The notes under the pieces were generated by a model. That model was given only the letters and a program-made list of their open reading frames with translations. It did no database searches and was not told the origin of the DNA. From NCBI GenBank assembly GCA_027531255.1, contig JAPZRU010000002.1:496001-560000 (forward strand): a DNA stretch of 64,000 nucleotides, read 5' to 3'. The first letter of the stretch is position 1. Every line of letters starts with the position of its first letter. This document shows, in pieces, positions 1 to 8,185 of the stretch. Made by a program: the position numbers and the translations under genes. The DNA is from Steroidobacteraceae bacterium. GTDB lineage: Bacteria; Pseudomonadota; Gammaproteobacteria; Steroidobacterales; Steroidobacteraceae.

Positions 1-1458
1 CTCCGGATCCATCGTCGTCTTCTCGTCGAGCAGCGTGCGGATCAGGCGCTTGGCCGGCTGCGCGGCGGAGACGACGTAGCCGCCGGCCGGGAAGCGCGCG
101 CCGCAGGCCTGGAACTCGCCCGGCACGCGCGTGACCTCGATGCCGTTGCGCGCGAGCGTGACCGCGAGCCGCGCGGCCATGTCCGGATCGGGCTCGGCGG
201 AGAGCACGTAGGCCTTCACCGGCTCGCGCCGCCCCTCCTCGATCGCGCTCGCGCGGAACTGCGCGAAGTCCCGAAGGTACCGCTCGCGCGCGTTCGCGAC
301 GACCTCGACGGCGGAGAGCGACGCGACGAACTGGCTCTGCACCGTCTCGGGATAGCGCAGGATCGTGCCGTCGGAGCGGCGCGCGACGAGGCCGCGCGAC
401 GAACCCTGTTCGTAGACCATCGCGCTCGCCCCCTGGTAGTTGGGCCAGCCGCTGCCGTAGCCGGGGAAGAAGCCGTCGAAGATCTCGCGCGTGAAGTAGC
501 GCAGCCCGAAGCGGTCGAACCAGCGCGCGTTGTTGCGGCCGATCTCCTCGACGTTGGCGAGCTGCCGCGCCGTCAGGTTCGGGTTCAGCGGCTTCGCCTC
601 GGGCGGGAAGAAGTAGGTCTGGTCCGTGCCCATCTCGTGCACGTCCGCGACCACCACCGGCATCCAGTCGAGCAGCGCCGCAGACACCGCGCGGATCTCC
701 GGCTGCGTCTTCGTGAACCAGTCGCGGTTCATGTCGAACACGTAGTGGTTCATGCGCCCGCCCGGCCAGGGCTCGTCGCGCTCGGCGGACAGCGGGCTCG
801 GGTCGGGCTCGAGGCCGCGGCCCGCGCGGTTCGAGTCGATGAAGCGCTCGCGGCCGTCCGGGTTGATCAGCGGCACGATCACGATGACGGTCTGGTCGAG
901 CATCCGGGGCACGCGCGGGTCGCCGCGGCTCGCGAGCAGGTGGTGCGCGACCGCGAGCGCGGCGTCGGTCGTGCCGGGCTCGTTGCCGTGCACCGAGTAG
1001 CCGAGCCACACCGGCGCCGGCAGCGAGGCGATCAGCCGCTCGCCCTCGCCCGGCGCGAGGCGCCGCGGATCCGCGAGCTTCGCCATGCCGGCGCGCACCT
1101 CGTCGAGGCGCGCGAGGTTGGCCGGGCTCGAGATCACCGCATAGAACAGCGAGCGGCCCTGCCACGAGCGGCCGATCTCGACGAGGCGCATGCGGTCCGG
1201 CGCGGCGGCGGCGAGCGCGTCGAAGTAGCGGCGGACCTCGGCGTGGCGGGCGAGCTCGGTGCCGACCTCGAAGCCCAGCACCGACTGCACGGTCGGGATC
1301 GCCGGGTCGTGATCGGCGTCCGGCCAGTGCACTCGGGCGTCGGGCGCCGGGGCCGGCAGCGGCGGCCGGGCGACGGCCAGGAATGGCAGCAGGGCGGCGG
1401 CCAGCAGCAGCGCGAGCGCGCCGGCGAGACGGCGCCGGCGGGAGCGGGAGTCGGTCAC
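1..1458 (-). CDS. M14-family zinc carboxypeptidase, exported, 3' end outside window
   Basis: The reading frame is open from a GTG at 1458 to the window edge (486 codons) and lacks its C-terminus. An N-terminal basic stretch followed by a leucine/alanine-rich segment (residues about 11-30) is a signal peptide or anchor. The zinc-binding HxxE motif appears as HGNEPG (His157, Glu160), and DVHEMG further down supplies a likely third zinc-ligand histidine, as in M14 metallopeptidases. The family cleaves C-terminal residues or processes peptides and peptidoglycan stems; the substrate is not evident. The GTG start is chosen because the signal peptide begins right behind it. The next gene upstream, on the same strand, is the CoA-transferase unit, about 125 nt away. 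Family assignment is firm, function is general. Confidence 0.85.
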   Translation of the reverse strand, partial: MTDSRSRRRRLAGALALLLAAALLPFLAVARPPLPAPAPDARVHWPDADHDPAIPTVQSVLGFEVGTELARHAEVRRYFDALAAAAPDRMRLVEIGRSWQGRSLFYAVISSPANLARLDEVRAGMAKLADPRRLAPGEGERLIASLPAPVWLGYSVHGNEPGTTDAALAVAHHLLASRGDPRVPRMLDQTVIVIVPLINPDGRERFIDSNRAGRGLEPDPSPLSAERDEPWPGGRMNHYVFDMNRDWFTKTQPEIRAVSAALLDWMPVVVADVHEMGTDQTYFFPPEAKPLNPNLTARQLANVEEIGRNNARWFDRFGLRYFTREIFDGFFPGYGSGWPNYQGASAMVYEQGSSRGLVARRSDGTILRYPETVQSQFVASLSAVEVVANARERYLRDFAQFRASAIEEGRREPVKAYVLSAEPDPDMAARLAVTLARNGIEVTRVPGEFQACGARFPAGGYVVSAAQPAKRLIRTLLDEKTTMDPE

Positions 1459-1584
1459 GGGAGCCTCGGGGCGGGGCGCGAGTGGCGTGGAGCGCAATTT
1501 CCGCTTCCCGCGCCGTGTCTGGTCAAGTGCGCCGGGTCGCGCCCACGGTGAGCCGTGGCGCCCGGGGGCCCGGCGCTACCGGCG

Positions 1585-2844
1585 TCAGCCCGCGCCGTCC
1601 ACCACCTTGTCGGCCGCGAGCTGCGCCAGTTCCACGTCCGACAGCCCCAGTTCCTTCAGCACCTCGGCCGAGTGCTCGCCGATCTTCGCGAGCTTCCCGC
1701 CGCGCGTGGGCCGCCGCCCGCCCATCTCGATCGGCAGGATCGGCAGCTTCGTCGCGGTGCCGTTCGGGAGGGTCACGTCGCCGAGCCCGCCGCTCGCGAG
1801 CAGGTGCGGGTCGTCGAACATCTCCTCGGGCCGGCCGATCGGCGCGAACGGGATGCCGGTGCGCTCCAGCTTCTCGACCAGCTGCGCCTTCGTGTAGCCC
1901 TTGAACAGCTCGCGCACCTTCGGCAGCAGCGTCTCGCGAGCCAGCACGCGCTGCGAGTTGGTCCTGTACGCCGGGTCCGCGCCGAGCTCGGTGAGCGCGA
2001 AGGCCTCGCAGAACGTGCGCCACAGGCCGTCCGAGACGACGCCGACGAACAGCTGGTCGCCGTCGCCGGTCTCGAACACGTCGTAGATCGCCCACGCGGA
2101 GACGCGCGCCGGCATCGGCGCGGCGGCCTTGCCGGTGACCGCCTTCTGCGCCATGTGCTGGCCGACGAGATAGACGGTGGTCTCGAACAGCGCGGAAGAC
2201 ACCTTCTGTCCGCGGCCGGTGCGGTGGCGCTGCTCGATCGCCGCGAGGATGCCGATCACGCCGAACATGCCGCCGGTCACGTCGATCACCGAACTGCCGG
2301 CGCGCAGCGGACGGCCCGGCGGGCCCGTCATGTACGCGAGGCCGCCCATCATCTGCGTCACTTCGTCGAGCGCGGTGCGATGCTCGTACGGGCCCGCCAG
2401 GAAGCCCTTCTCGGAGCAGTAGATGAGGCGCGGGTTGTCGGCGGCGAGCGCGTCGTAGCCGAGCCCGAGCTTGTCCATGGCGCCGGTGCGGAAGTTCTCG
2501 ACCACCACGTCGGCGCTCGCGCACAGGCGCTTCGCGAGGGCGAGGCCGCGCGGGTCCTTCAGGTTCAGGCTGATCGAGCGCTTGTTCCGGTTGTACATCG
2601 GGAAGTAGCCCGCACCGGAACCGAGCAGCTCGCGCGTGGAGTCGCCGCCGATCGGCTCGACCTTGATCACGTCGGCACCGAGCTCGGCGAGGATCGCGCC
2701 GACCGCCGGACCCATCACCATGTGCGTGAACTCGACGACCTTGATCCCGGCGAGCGGCAGGGCGGGCGCGGCCGCGCCCGCAGTGGCCGTGGCGGTCGTC
2801 GCACCGGCGCCCGTGGCGCCCGCGTCGCGCGTCCCGTCGTTCAT
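1585..2844 (-). CDS. CaiB/BaiF family III CoA-transferase, possible succinyl-CoA:citramalate CoA-transferase
   Basis: A 419-residue protein with the family III CoA-transferase fold: a start LAGIKVVEFTHMVMGP, the segment ELGADVIKVEP, RNKRSISLNL, and Asp160 in TALDEVTQ at the place of the aspartate that carries the acyl intermediate. The length is normal for the family. A low-complexity Ala/Thr/Gly stretch (residues about 8-28) precedes the domain. The ATG overlaps the stop of the preceding lyase gene by ATGA, so the two are translationally coupled. Family III enzymes move CoA between carboxylic acids. With an aconitase-type hydratase and an HMG-CoA-lyase-type lyase in the same unit, citramalate is an attractive acceptor, by analogy with the succinyl-CoA:citramalate transferase and citramalyl-CoA lyase of Chloroflexus. 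The substrate is inference; frc- or carnitine-like activities remain possible. Confidence 0.88.
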   Translation of the reverse strand: MNDGTRDAGATGAGATTATATAGAAAPALPLAGIKVVEFTHMVMGPAVGAILAELGADVIKVEPIGGDSTRELLGSGAGYFPMYNRNKRSISLNLKDPRGLALAKRLCASADVVVENFRTGAMDKLGLGYDALAADNPRLIYCSEKGFLAGPYEHRTALDEVTQMMGGLAYMTGPPGRPLRAGSSVIDVTGGMFGVIGILAAIEQRHRTGRGQKVSSALFETTVYLVGQHMAQKAVTGKAAAPMPARVSAWAIYDVFETGDGDQLFVGVVSDGLWRTFCEAFALTELGADPAYRTNSQRVLARETLLPKVRELFKGYTKAQLVEKLERTGIPFAPIGRPEEMFDDPHLLASGGLGDVTLPNGTATKLPILPIEMGGRRPTRGGKLAKIGEHSAEVLKELGLSDVELAQLAADKVVDGAG

Positions 2845-3827
2845 GCCGCGACTCCCGCCGCCGCGCCGGCCTGCGGACCGGGCGTCGCGCCCGGCGTCGC
2901 CGGCACGAAGCCGAGCGGCAGGCCCGCGTCCGGCGTGAAGCCGTACAGGGATTCGGTCGGCAGCGCGTCGCGCAGGATCCGGCGGACCTCGAGCAGCTTC
3001 GGCAGGTCGATACCGGTCTCGAGCCCCATCGCTTCGAGCATGAAGACGAGGTCCTCGGTGACGACGTTGCCGCTCGCGCCCGGCGCGAACGGGCAGCCGC
3101 CGAGGCCGCCGAGCGAACTGTCGAAGGTGGTGATGCCGACCTCGAGGCCGGCGAGCACGTTCGCGAGACCGAGGCCACGCGTGTTGTGCAGGTGCAGGCC
3201 GGACAGCGCGTGGTCGCCGACCGCGGCCTTCACGCGCTTCACGAGCTCCTTCACCTGCGCGGGGTTCGCGTAGCCCGTCGTATCGGACAGCCCGACCTCG
3301 TCGCAGCCCGCCTCCATCAACTGCTCGGCGAGCCGCACCACCTTGTCGGGCGCGACCACGCCCTCGATCGTGCAGCCGAACGCGGTGGACAGGCCGCCCT
3401 CGAACTTCGGTCGGCGCGCCGCGGGCAGCGAACGCAGCAGCGCGACGATGCCGCGCACCTCGTCGAGCATCTGCGCGTGCGTGCGGCGCACGTTCTTCAG
3501 GCTGTGCGTCTCGGACGCCGACAGCGGGATCGTGAGCTTGTGGGCGCCCGCCTCGACCGCGGCTTCCGCGCCCTTCAGGTTCGGCACCAGCACCGCGACC
3601 GCGAGGCCCGGGATCGTGCGCGCGTACTTCACGACCTCGGCGGTGTCGGCGAGCTGCGGCAGCAGCTTCGCCGGCACGAAGCTGCCGACTTCGATCTCGG
3701 CGACGCCGGCGGCGGCCTCGGCCGCGATCCAGGCTTTCTTGGCCTCGAGCGGCATGACGGGCTGGATGCTCTGCAGGCCGTCGCGCGGGCCCACTTCGCT
3801 GACGAGGATGCGCTGCTTCGTGGTCAT
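2841..3827 (-). CDS. HMG-CoA lyase family protein (hydroxymethylglutaryl-CoA or citramalyl-CoA lyase)
   Basis: A 328-residue TIM-barrel lyase of the HMGL-like family. The N-terminus has EVGPRDGLQ with the catalytic Arg15-Asp16 pair, the metal-binding HxH occurs in GLHLHNTRG, and the cysteine loop GCPFAPGASGN is intact near residue 260. A Pro/Gly/Ala-rich tail extends the C-terminus by about 20 residues. The family splits 3-hydroxy-3-methylglutaryl-CoA into acetyl-CoA and acetoacetate, but close relatives cleave citramalyl-CoA to acetyl-CoA and pyruvate. ATGA overlaps on both sides (with leuD upstream and the CoA-transferase downstream) place it in one polycistron. No acyl-CoA carboxylase or other leucine-degradation gene is nearby, which favours the citramalyl-CoA reading over leucine catabolism. 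Confidence 0.88.
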   Translation of the reverse strand: MTTKQRILVSEVGPRDGLQSIQPVMPLEAKKAWIAAEAAAGVAEIEVGSFVPAKLLPQLADTAEVVKYARTIPGLAVAVLVPNLKGAEAAVEAGAHKLTIPLSASETHSLKNVRRTHAQMLDEVRGIVALLRSLPAARRPKFEGGLSTAFGCTIEGVVAPDKVVRLAEQLMEAGCDEVGLSDTTGYANPAQVKELVKRVKAAVGDHALSGLHLHNTRGLGLANVLAGLEVGITTFDSSLGGLGGCPFAPGASGNVVTEDLVFMLEAMGLETGIDLPKLLEVRRILRDALPTESLYGFTPDAGLPLGFVPATPGATPGPQAGAAAGVAA

Positions 3828-4477
3828 GGGGTCGTCCTCTCGCCCGCGGCACGCGGGGCGACGTAGATCCAGGGGCGTTCCGCGCGGTCGCGGACGACGA
3901 AGGCCTCGATCGCCGGGCGGTACTTGAGCGTCAGGTCGATCGCGTCCCAGCCGTTCAGCAGCATCTCGCGCGCCTCGTCGTCGATCGCGAACGCGTACGG
4001 GCCCGCGCCGGGCGCGCTCACCGTCTTCGCCTCGAGATCGACCGTCACGGCGTTCGCGACCGGGTCGCGCTCCACGGCCGCGGCGAGCTCGCGCACGTGC
4101 TCGAGCGCGACGCGCGCCGGCACGACGCCGTTGCGGATGCAGTTCGACGCGAAGATGGGCGCGAACGTCGGCGCGACCACCGCACGGAAGCCGTACTCGT
4201 GCAGCGCCCACACCGCGTGCTCGCGGCTCGAGCCGCAGCCGAAGTTCTCGCCGCCGAGCAGGATCCTCGCGCCCGCGTAGCCGGGCCGGTTCAGCACGAA
4301 CTCGGGATTCGGGTCGCGGCCGCCGATCTCGGCGTAGCGCCAGCCGGCGAACAGGCCAGCGGAGAGACCCGTCTTCGAGACGGTCTTCATCTCGCGCGAC
4401 GGGATGATCGCGTCGGTGTCGACGTTCGCGCGCACCAGAGGCGCGGCGACGGCGGTCAGCACGGTGAACCTGTCCAC
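3824..4477 (-). CDS. leuD: 3-isopropylmalate dehydratase small subunit (LeuD family)
   Basis: A 217-residue LeuD-type swivelling domain with the substrate loop RANVDTDAIIP near residue 16 and the diagnostic GGENFGCGSSREHA. Length matches bacterial LeuD (about 200-215). It pairs with the large subunit encoded 8 nt upstream and overlaps the lyase gene downstream by ATGA. The LeuCD heterodimer isomerises 2- to 3-isopropylmalate in leucine synthesis; the same fold also hydrates citraconate to citramalate. No leuB or leuA is adjacent, so the enzyme may serve the catabolic unit formed with the lyase and CoA-transferase. The subunit identity is secure, the physiological substrate is not. Confidence 0.9.
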   Translation of the reverse strand: MDRFTVLTAVAAPLVRANVDTDAIIPSREMKTVSKTGLSAGLFAGWRYAEIGGRDPNPEFVLNRPGYAGARILLGGENFGCGSSREHAVWALHEYGFRAVVAPTFAPIFASNCIRNGVVPARVALEHVRELAAAVERDPVANAVTVDLEAKTVSAPGAGPYAFAIDDEAREMLLNGWDAIDLTLKYRPAIEAFVVRDRAERPWIYVAPRAAGERTTP

Positions 4478-4485
4478 GGCGCCTC

Positions 4486-5883
4486 CTACGCGAACTCGCG
4501 CACGTCGGCGAGCCGGCCCGCGATCGCGCTCGCGGCCACGGTCTCGGGGCTCGCGAGGTGCGTGCGCGTCTCCGGGCCCTGCCGACTCTCGAAGTTGCGG
4601 TTCGTGGACGACACCACGCGCTCGCGCTTACCGAAGCTCTCGCCGCCGGCGTAGAAGCACATCGAGCAGCCGCTCTCGCGCCACTCGAAGCCGGCGTCGA
4701 GGAACACGCGGTCGAGGCCCTCGGCCTCCGCGGCGCGCTTCACGCTCATCGAGCCCGGCACGCAGATCGCCTTCACGCCGGGCGCGACGCGCCGGCCCTT
4801 CAGCACCGCGGCCGCGCGCCGCAGGTCCGACAGCCGGCTGTTGGTGCACGAGCCGATGAACGCCGCGTCGATCTTCAGCTCCTGCAGCGCCTGGCCGGGC
4901 TGCACGTCCATGTAGGCGAGCGCGCGGTCGTAGGCCTCGGGCGTGGTGCCGCTCGCCGCCTGCTCCGGCACGCGCGCGCCGACCGGCACCGCGTGCTGCG
5001 GGCTCGTGCCCCAGGTCACCATGGGCGCGAGGTCGCTCACGTCGAGCACGATCTCGCGATCGAAGGTCGCGCCTTCGTCCGTCTTCAGCTCGCGCCAGGC
5101 CGCGACCGCGCGGTCCCACTCGGCACCCTGCGGCGCGAAGCTCCTGCCCTTCAGGTACGCGAAGGTCTTCTCGTCCGGCGCGATCAGCCCGGTGACGGCG
5201 GAGAACTCGGTCGCCATGTTGCAGAGCGTGAGCCGCGCCTCGACGTCGAGCGCGTGCACCGCGCTGCCCGCGTACTCGACCACGTAGCCGTTGCCGCCGA
5301 CCGCACCGTGCGTGCCGATCAGGAGCAGGCTCAGGTCCTTCGCGGTGACGCCGGGGGCGAGCGCGCCCTCGAAGCGCACGCGCATCGTCTTCGGCTTGGC
5401 CAGGCGCAGCGTGCCGGTGGCGAGCGCGTGCTCCGCTTCCGTGGAACCGATGCCCCACGCGAACGCGCCCATCGCGCCCTGCGTGCAGGTGTGGCTGTCC
5501 GGGCAGACGACCGTCGCGCCGGGCAGCACGATGCCGAGCTCCGGCGAGATCACGTGCACGATGCCCTGGTTCGGATCGCGCACGTCGAACAGGTGGATGC
5601 CGGCCTCGAGCGCCGCTTCGCGCGTCTCGGTGATGAACGCGCGGCCGCCGGGCAGCTTCGTGTCGTCGCCGCGGCCCGGGAACGTGTCGACGATGTGGTC
5701 CATCGTACAGAACACGCGGGCGCGGTCGAGCACCGGGCGGCCGCTCTCGCGCAGGCTCTTGAGCGCGATCGAGCCGGTGCGTTCGTGCAGGAAGATGCGG
5801 TCGATCGCGACGAGCGCGGTCCCCCCGGGCAGTTCCTGCACGAGGTGCTGGCGCCAGAGCTTGTCGAAGAGCGTGGACGGCAT
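4486..5883 (-). CDS. leuC: 3-isopropylmalate dehydratase large subunit (LeuC family), divergent cluster loop
   Basis: A 465-residue aconitase-superfamily large subunit starting at MPSTLFDKLWRQHLV, which matches the usual LeuC beginning; an in-frame start 42 nt upstream would add an atypical basic tail. The [4Fe-4S] cysteines are present in FIGSCTNSRL and in CSMCFYAGGESF. Canonical leucine-pathway LeuC has CSMCLAMN at the second site, so the FYAGGES sequence marks a paralogous subgroup. The rest (VCPDSHTCTQGAMGAFAWGIG, NRNFESRQG, THLASPETVAASAI) is typical. It opens a four-gene unit leuC-leuD-lyase-CoA transferase. I infer citraconate/citramalate hydratase activity as likely as isopropylmalate isomerase. 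Confidence 0.9.
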   Translation of the reverse strand: MPSTLFDKLWRQHLVQELPGGTALVAIDRIFLHERTGSIALKSLRESGRPVLDRARVFCTMDHIVDTFPGRGDDTKLPGGRAFITETREAALEAGIHLFDVRDPNQGIVHVISPELGIVLPGATVVCPDSHTCTQGAMGAFAWGIGSTEAEHALATGTLRLAKPKTMRVRFEGALAPGVTAKDLSLLLIGTHGAVGGNGYVVEYAGSAVHALDVEARLTLCNMATEFSAVTGLIAPDEKTFAYLKGRSFAPQGAEWDRAVAAWRELKTDEGATFDREIVLDVSDLAPMVTWGTSPQHAVPVGARVPEQAASGTTPEAYDRALAYMDVQPGQALQELKIDAAFIGSCTNSRLSDLRRAAAVLKGRRVAPGVKAICVPGSMSVKRAAEAEGLDRVFLDAGFEWRESGCSMCFYAGGESFGKRERVVSSTNRNFESRQGPETRTHLASPETVAASAIAGRLADVREFA

Positions 5884-5994
5884 GGCGGGTAGGTGGAACC
5901 GCGCAGGGCGGCGGCGGGGCCGCAAGACTAAAGCAACGGGCGCCGGCTTGGGCAGGTCTGAGTCGACACTGCCCGGGGTCGGACGCGCGGGACG

Positions 5995-6348
5995 TCAGCG
6001 CCGCCTGGCGAGCCGGGCGACCGCCCAGGGGACGAACAGCTGCAGCGCGCGCCCCGCGAGCGGCTGCAGCCACGGGCGCAATACCGGCCACAGCACGACG
6101 GCGCGGCCGGCCAGCCCGAGGATGCGTCGCGGACCGGCCGCCACCACCGCGACCGCGCCCGCCACCAGCAGCGGCCGCGCGAGCCGGGTGCGCGCGAAAC
6201 CCACGCCCCGCTCGAACGAACGCGCCGTGGCGCCGAGCGCGGCGCCGTCGGCGGCCAGCGCGTCGCGCAGCCGGGCGCTGCGCGCCAGCAACCGCGCGCG
6301 CCGGCGCGCGAGGTCGACGAGCGGGTCGGGGGCCGCGGGCTTCTTCAT
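5995..6348 (-). CDS. YqjK-like small basic membrane-associated protein
   Basis: A 117-residue, very arginine-rich protein with an N-terminal helix-forming region (DLARRRARLLARSARLRDAL), a hydrophobic segment near residues 58-70 (LLVAGAVAVVAAG) and a second amphipathic hydrophobic stretch. Composition, size and place after a YqjE-type gene match the YqjK position of the enterobacterial yqjCDEK cluster. Its start codon overlaps the stop of the upstream gene (ATGA), so it is co-translated. The biochemical role of this group is unknown. The assignment rests mainly on context. Confidence 0.6.
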   Translation of the reverse strand: MKKPAAPDPLVDLARRRARLLARSARLRDALAADGAALGATARSFERGVGFARTRLARPLLVAGAVAVVAAGPRRILGLAGRAVVLWPVLRPWLQPLAGRALQLFVPWAVARLARRR

Positions 6349-6803
6349 TCGCCGCCCAGCGCGCGGGCGTCGCGCTGCAGTTCGGCGAGCGTCGCGCCGA
6401 GGAAGCGCGGCCGCTCGGCCAGCCGACGGCGGACCGCGAGCCCCGCGACGATCGCGCCGCCGACGAACGCAGCGGTGACGAGCAGCGCCGCGAGCACGCG
6501 GTGCTCCCAGAACGCGATGATGACGGTGGTGGCGAGCATCACGACGGCGACGCCCGCGCAGAACAGCCCGACCAGCGCGTAGAGCACGACGCGCGTGAGC
6601 CGCTGCACCTCTTCCTCGAGCTCGACGGTGACGAGCTCGAGGCGCGTGTGCGCGAGCGTGACGAGAGTCGCCAGCATCCGGCGCACCCGGTCGAACAGGC
6701 CGAAGCCGGCGCCCGGGCCTGCGGTTCCGCCCGGACGCGCCGTGGAATCCGGGCCTCGGCCCGGCTCCGGACGCGCCCCGGCGGCGGGTCCCGTCGCGGC
6801 CAC
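6345..6803 (-). CDS. yqjE: YqjE/phage-holin-III-like inner-membrane protein
   Basis: A 152-residue protein starting with GTG. After a proline/glycine-rich N-terminal 30 residues come an amphipathic region (RVRRMLATLVTLAHTRLELV), an acidic helix (ELEEEVQRLTR) and two strongly hydrophobic membrane helices at about residues 75-125. This is the Phage_holin_3_6/YqjE pattern. It lies one base downstream of the DUF883 gene and overlaps the following YqjK-like gene by ATGA. In enterobacteria the cluster is stress-induced and YqjD recruits ribosomes to the inner membrane; whether the same holds here is inference. Confidence 0.78.
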   Translation of the reverse strand: MAATGPAAGARPEPGRGPDSTARPGGTAGPGAGFGLFDRVRRMLATLVTLAHTRLELVTVELEEEVQRLTRVVLYALVGLFCAGVAVVMLATTVIIAFWEHRVLAALLVTAAFVGGAIVAGLAVRRRLAERPRFLGATLAELQRDARALGGE

Positions 6804-6804
6804 G

Positions 6805-7110
6805 TCAGCGGCGGCTGAGCAGCAGGCCGATCACGAGGCCGGCGGCGGCCGCGATGCCGACCGACTGCCACGGGTTCTCGCGGACGTAGCGGTCGGTCTC
6901 GTGCGCGGCGGCCCGCGCCCTGGTCTTCAGTTCGTACTCGAGTTCCTGCAGGCGGATCCGCGCCTGCTCCAGCGACTCGGCCACGCGCTGGCGCGCCTCG
7001 TCCGCCCGGCTCCCCGCCTCGCCTGCGGTCGCGGCAAGCAGCGCCTCGGTATCGGCGACGACGTTGCGGAGATCGTCCAACAGCTGCTCGGTTTCGGGTC
7101 TGGCGGCCAT
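6805..7110 (-). CDS. yqjD: DUF883 (ElaB/YqjD/YgaM) family membrane-anchored protein
   Basis: A 101-residue protein with the standard two-part layout: a long charged amphipathic helix (residues about 5-70, with EQLLDDLRNVVADTEALL) followed by the conserved junction YVRENPWQSVGIAAAAG and a C-terminal single membrane helix ending LLLSRR. This tail-anchored arrangement is diagnostic of the ElaB/YqjD family, whose members bind ribosomes at the inner membrane in stationary phase. It is the first gene of a three-gene unit with the YqjE- and YqjK-like genes. Confidence 0.88.
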   Translation of the reverse strand: MAARPETEQLLDDLRNVVADTEALLAATAGEAGSRADEARQRVAESLEQARIRLQELEYELKTRARAAAHETDRYVRENPWQSVGIAAAAGLVIGLLLSRR

Positions 7111-7432
7111 GCCGGGAACTCCTGCGGTGGGTCAAGCTGCGCCGCGGTCGCGGCGCCCCTGCGGGCATGGTAGCGAGACGCGCAGCAGCCGGCATCCGTT
7201 CCGTGCCCGGCACGGGTCCCGCAGGGATCGGCGCGTTCCCCCGCGGCGGAGTGCCCATGGAACGGCGTGGACGTCGGAGAGCACGAACGTCGTCCTGCAG
7301 GGCGCCTCGGACCCCCGGCGCGATGGATCCGGCCGCGCGGAATGGCCCGCGCCAGGAGCACGTGCTGGAGGCCGGCGACCCCGCGACGTGCGACACTTTC
7401 GAGGCCCGCCAGCTCCGAACGGAAGGCCCCGA
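7111..7432. other. Intergenic region between divergent yqjD-like and HIT genes, no gene seen
   Basis: This 322-nt stretch must hold the promoters of two divergent units. I found no coding frame with a family signature, no convincing -35/-10 pair and no rho-independent terminator. The reading frames across it have arginine/proline-rich composition typical of non-coding high-GC DNA. Confidence 0.4.
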
Positions 7433-7849
7433 ATGCCCTATGACCCGAACAACGTCTTCGCGCGGATGGTGCGCGGCGAGATCCCCTGCGTCCGTCTCGC
7501 CGAGGACGAGCACACGCTCGCGTTCATGGACATCATGCCGCAGTCGCCCGGCCACGCCCTCGTGATCCCGAAGGTGGCCGGCGAGAACCTGCTCGATACG
7601 CCGCCGGAGGCCGCGACGGCCGCGATCCGCACGACGCAGCGCGTGGCGCGCGCGGTGCAGAAGGCGCTCGAGGCGCCGGGCGTGATCGTCACGCAGTTCA
7701 ACGGGGCGGCGGCCGGGCAGACCGTGTTCCACCTGCACTTCCACGTGATCCCGGTCTACGCGAACCAGCCGCTCCGCATGCACGCGCGCGAGAAGGCGGA
7801 TCCGCAGCAGCTCGAGGAACTGGCGGCGCGGATCCGCGCCGCGCTCTGA
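7433..7849 (+). CDS. HIT-family nucleotide hydrolase/transferase
   Basis: A 138-residue single-domain HIT protein. It starts MPYDPNNVFARMVRGEIP, a typical HinT-like opening, and carries the histidine triad as HLHFHVIP near residue 102. Length is that of a complete HIT protein. The family hydrolyses nucleoside phosphoramidates or dinucleotides. ATG is used and no other start fits the conserved N-terminus. The gene is monocistronic as far as can be seen, with a degraded gene fragment on the other strand downstream. Confidence 0.92.
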   Translation: MPYDPNNVFARMVRGEIPCVRLAEDEHTLAFMDIMPQSPGHALVIPKVAGENLLDTPPEAATAAIRTTQRVARAVQKALEAPGVIVTQFNGAAAGQTVFHLHFHVIPVYANQPLRMHAREKADPQQLEELAARIRAAL

Positions 7850-7867
7850 AGAAGAACGGGACAGGGT

Positions 7868-7882
7868 GCCGACCCCTTTTAC
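7868..7882. repeat. Half-copy of GGGGTC-type repeat
   Basis: The string gccgaccccttttac follows the HIT gene. It matches the right half of the perfect AAAAGGGGTC-G-GACCCCTTTT element at 21449-21470. Its left half is degraded (acagggtgcc), so it looks like a decayed copy. It sits at the edge of the Ig-domain remnant on the minus strand. Confidence 0.5.
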
Positions 7883-8109
7883 TCACGAGATGGTCTTGCT
7901 GCCGATGTCCGAGGGTTCGCTCTAGCGGGCGTGCCGGACAGCACGCTGTTCGCCGCGTCGAACTGGAGCCACGGCGGCAGGTTCTCGGCGCGCCACGTGA
8001 GCTGCGCGCCGTTCGGATCGGCGGCGACGGGCGCGTAGCGGAACGCCTGACCGACGAGTGCCGCATCCTTCGCGGGCCCCTCGAGTGACGGCGTCGCGGC
8101 TGGCGCGCT
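7883..8109 (-). pseudogene. Remnant of a putative-Ig (He_PIG-type) domain protein
   Basis: On the minus strand, after an in-frame TAG at 8112-8110, about 55 residues read like a cadherin/He_PIG Ig domain: KDAALVGQAFRYAPVAADPN, then LPPWLQFDAANSVLSGTP. The expected continuation, EPSDIGSKTIS, appears in a different frame and ends in TGA at 7885-7883, so a frameshift separates the two pieces. There is no start codon, no signal peptide and nothing upstream of the domain. It is therefore a leftover of a large surface or periplasmic repeat protein. The similarity is read from the consensus pattern by eye only. Confidence 0.55.
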
Positions 8110-8185
8110 CTATCCCGCGACGCGCGCCCATCTCGCGAACGGCCGGTGTGCGCTACGCTCGGGCGCAGCCACCGGAGCCCCTCGC

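Noticed and set aside
1585-5883. Leucine biosynthesis operon
   Set aside because: leuC and leuD occur without leuA/leuB and are fused by overlap to a lyase and CoA-transferase, which leucine synthesis does not use.
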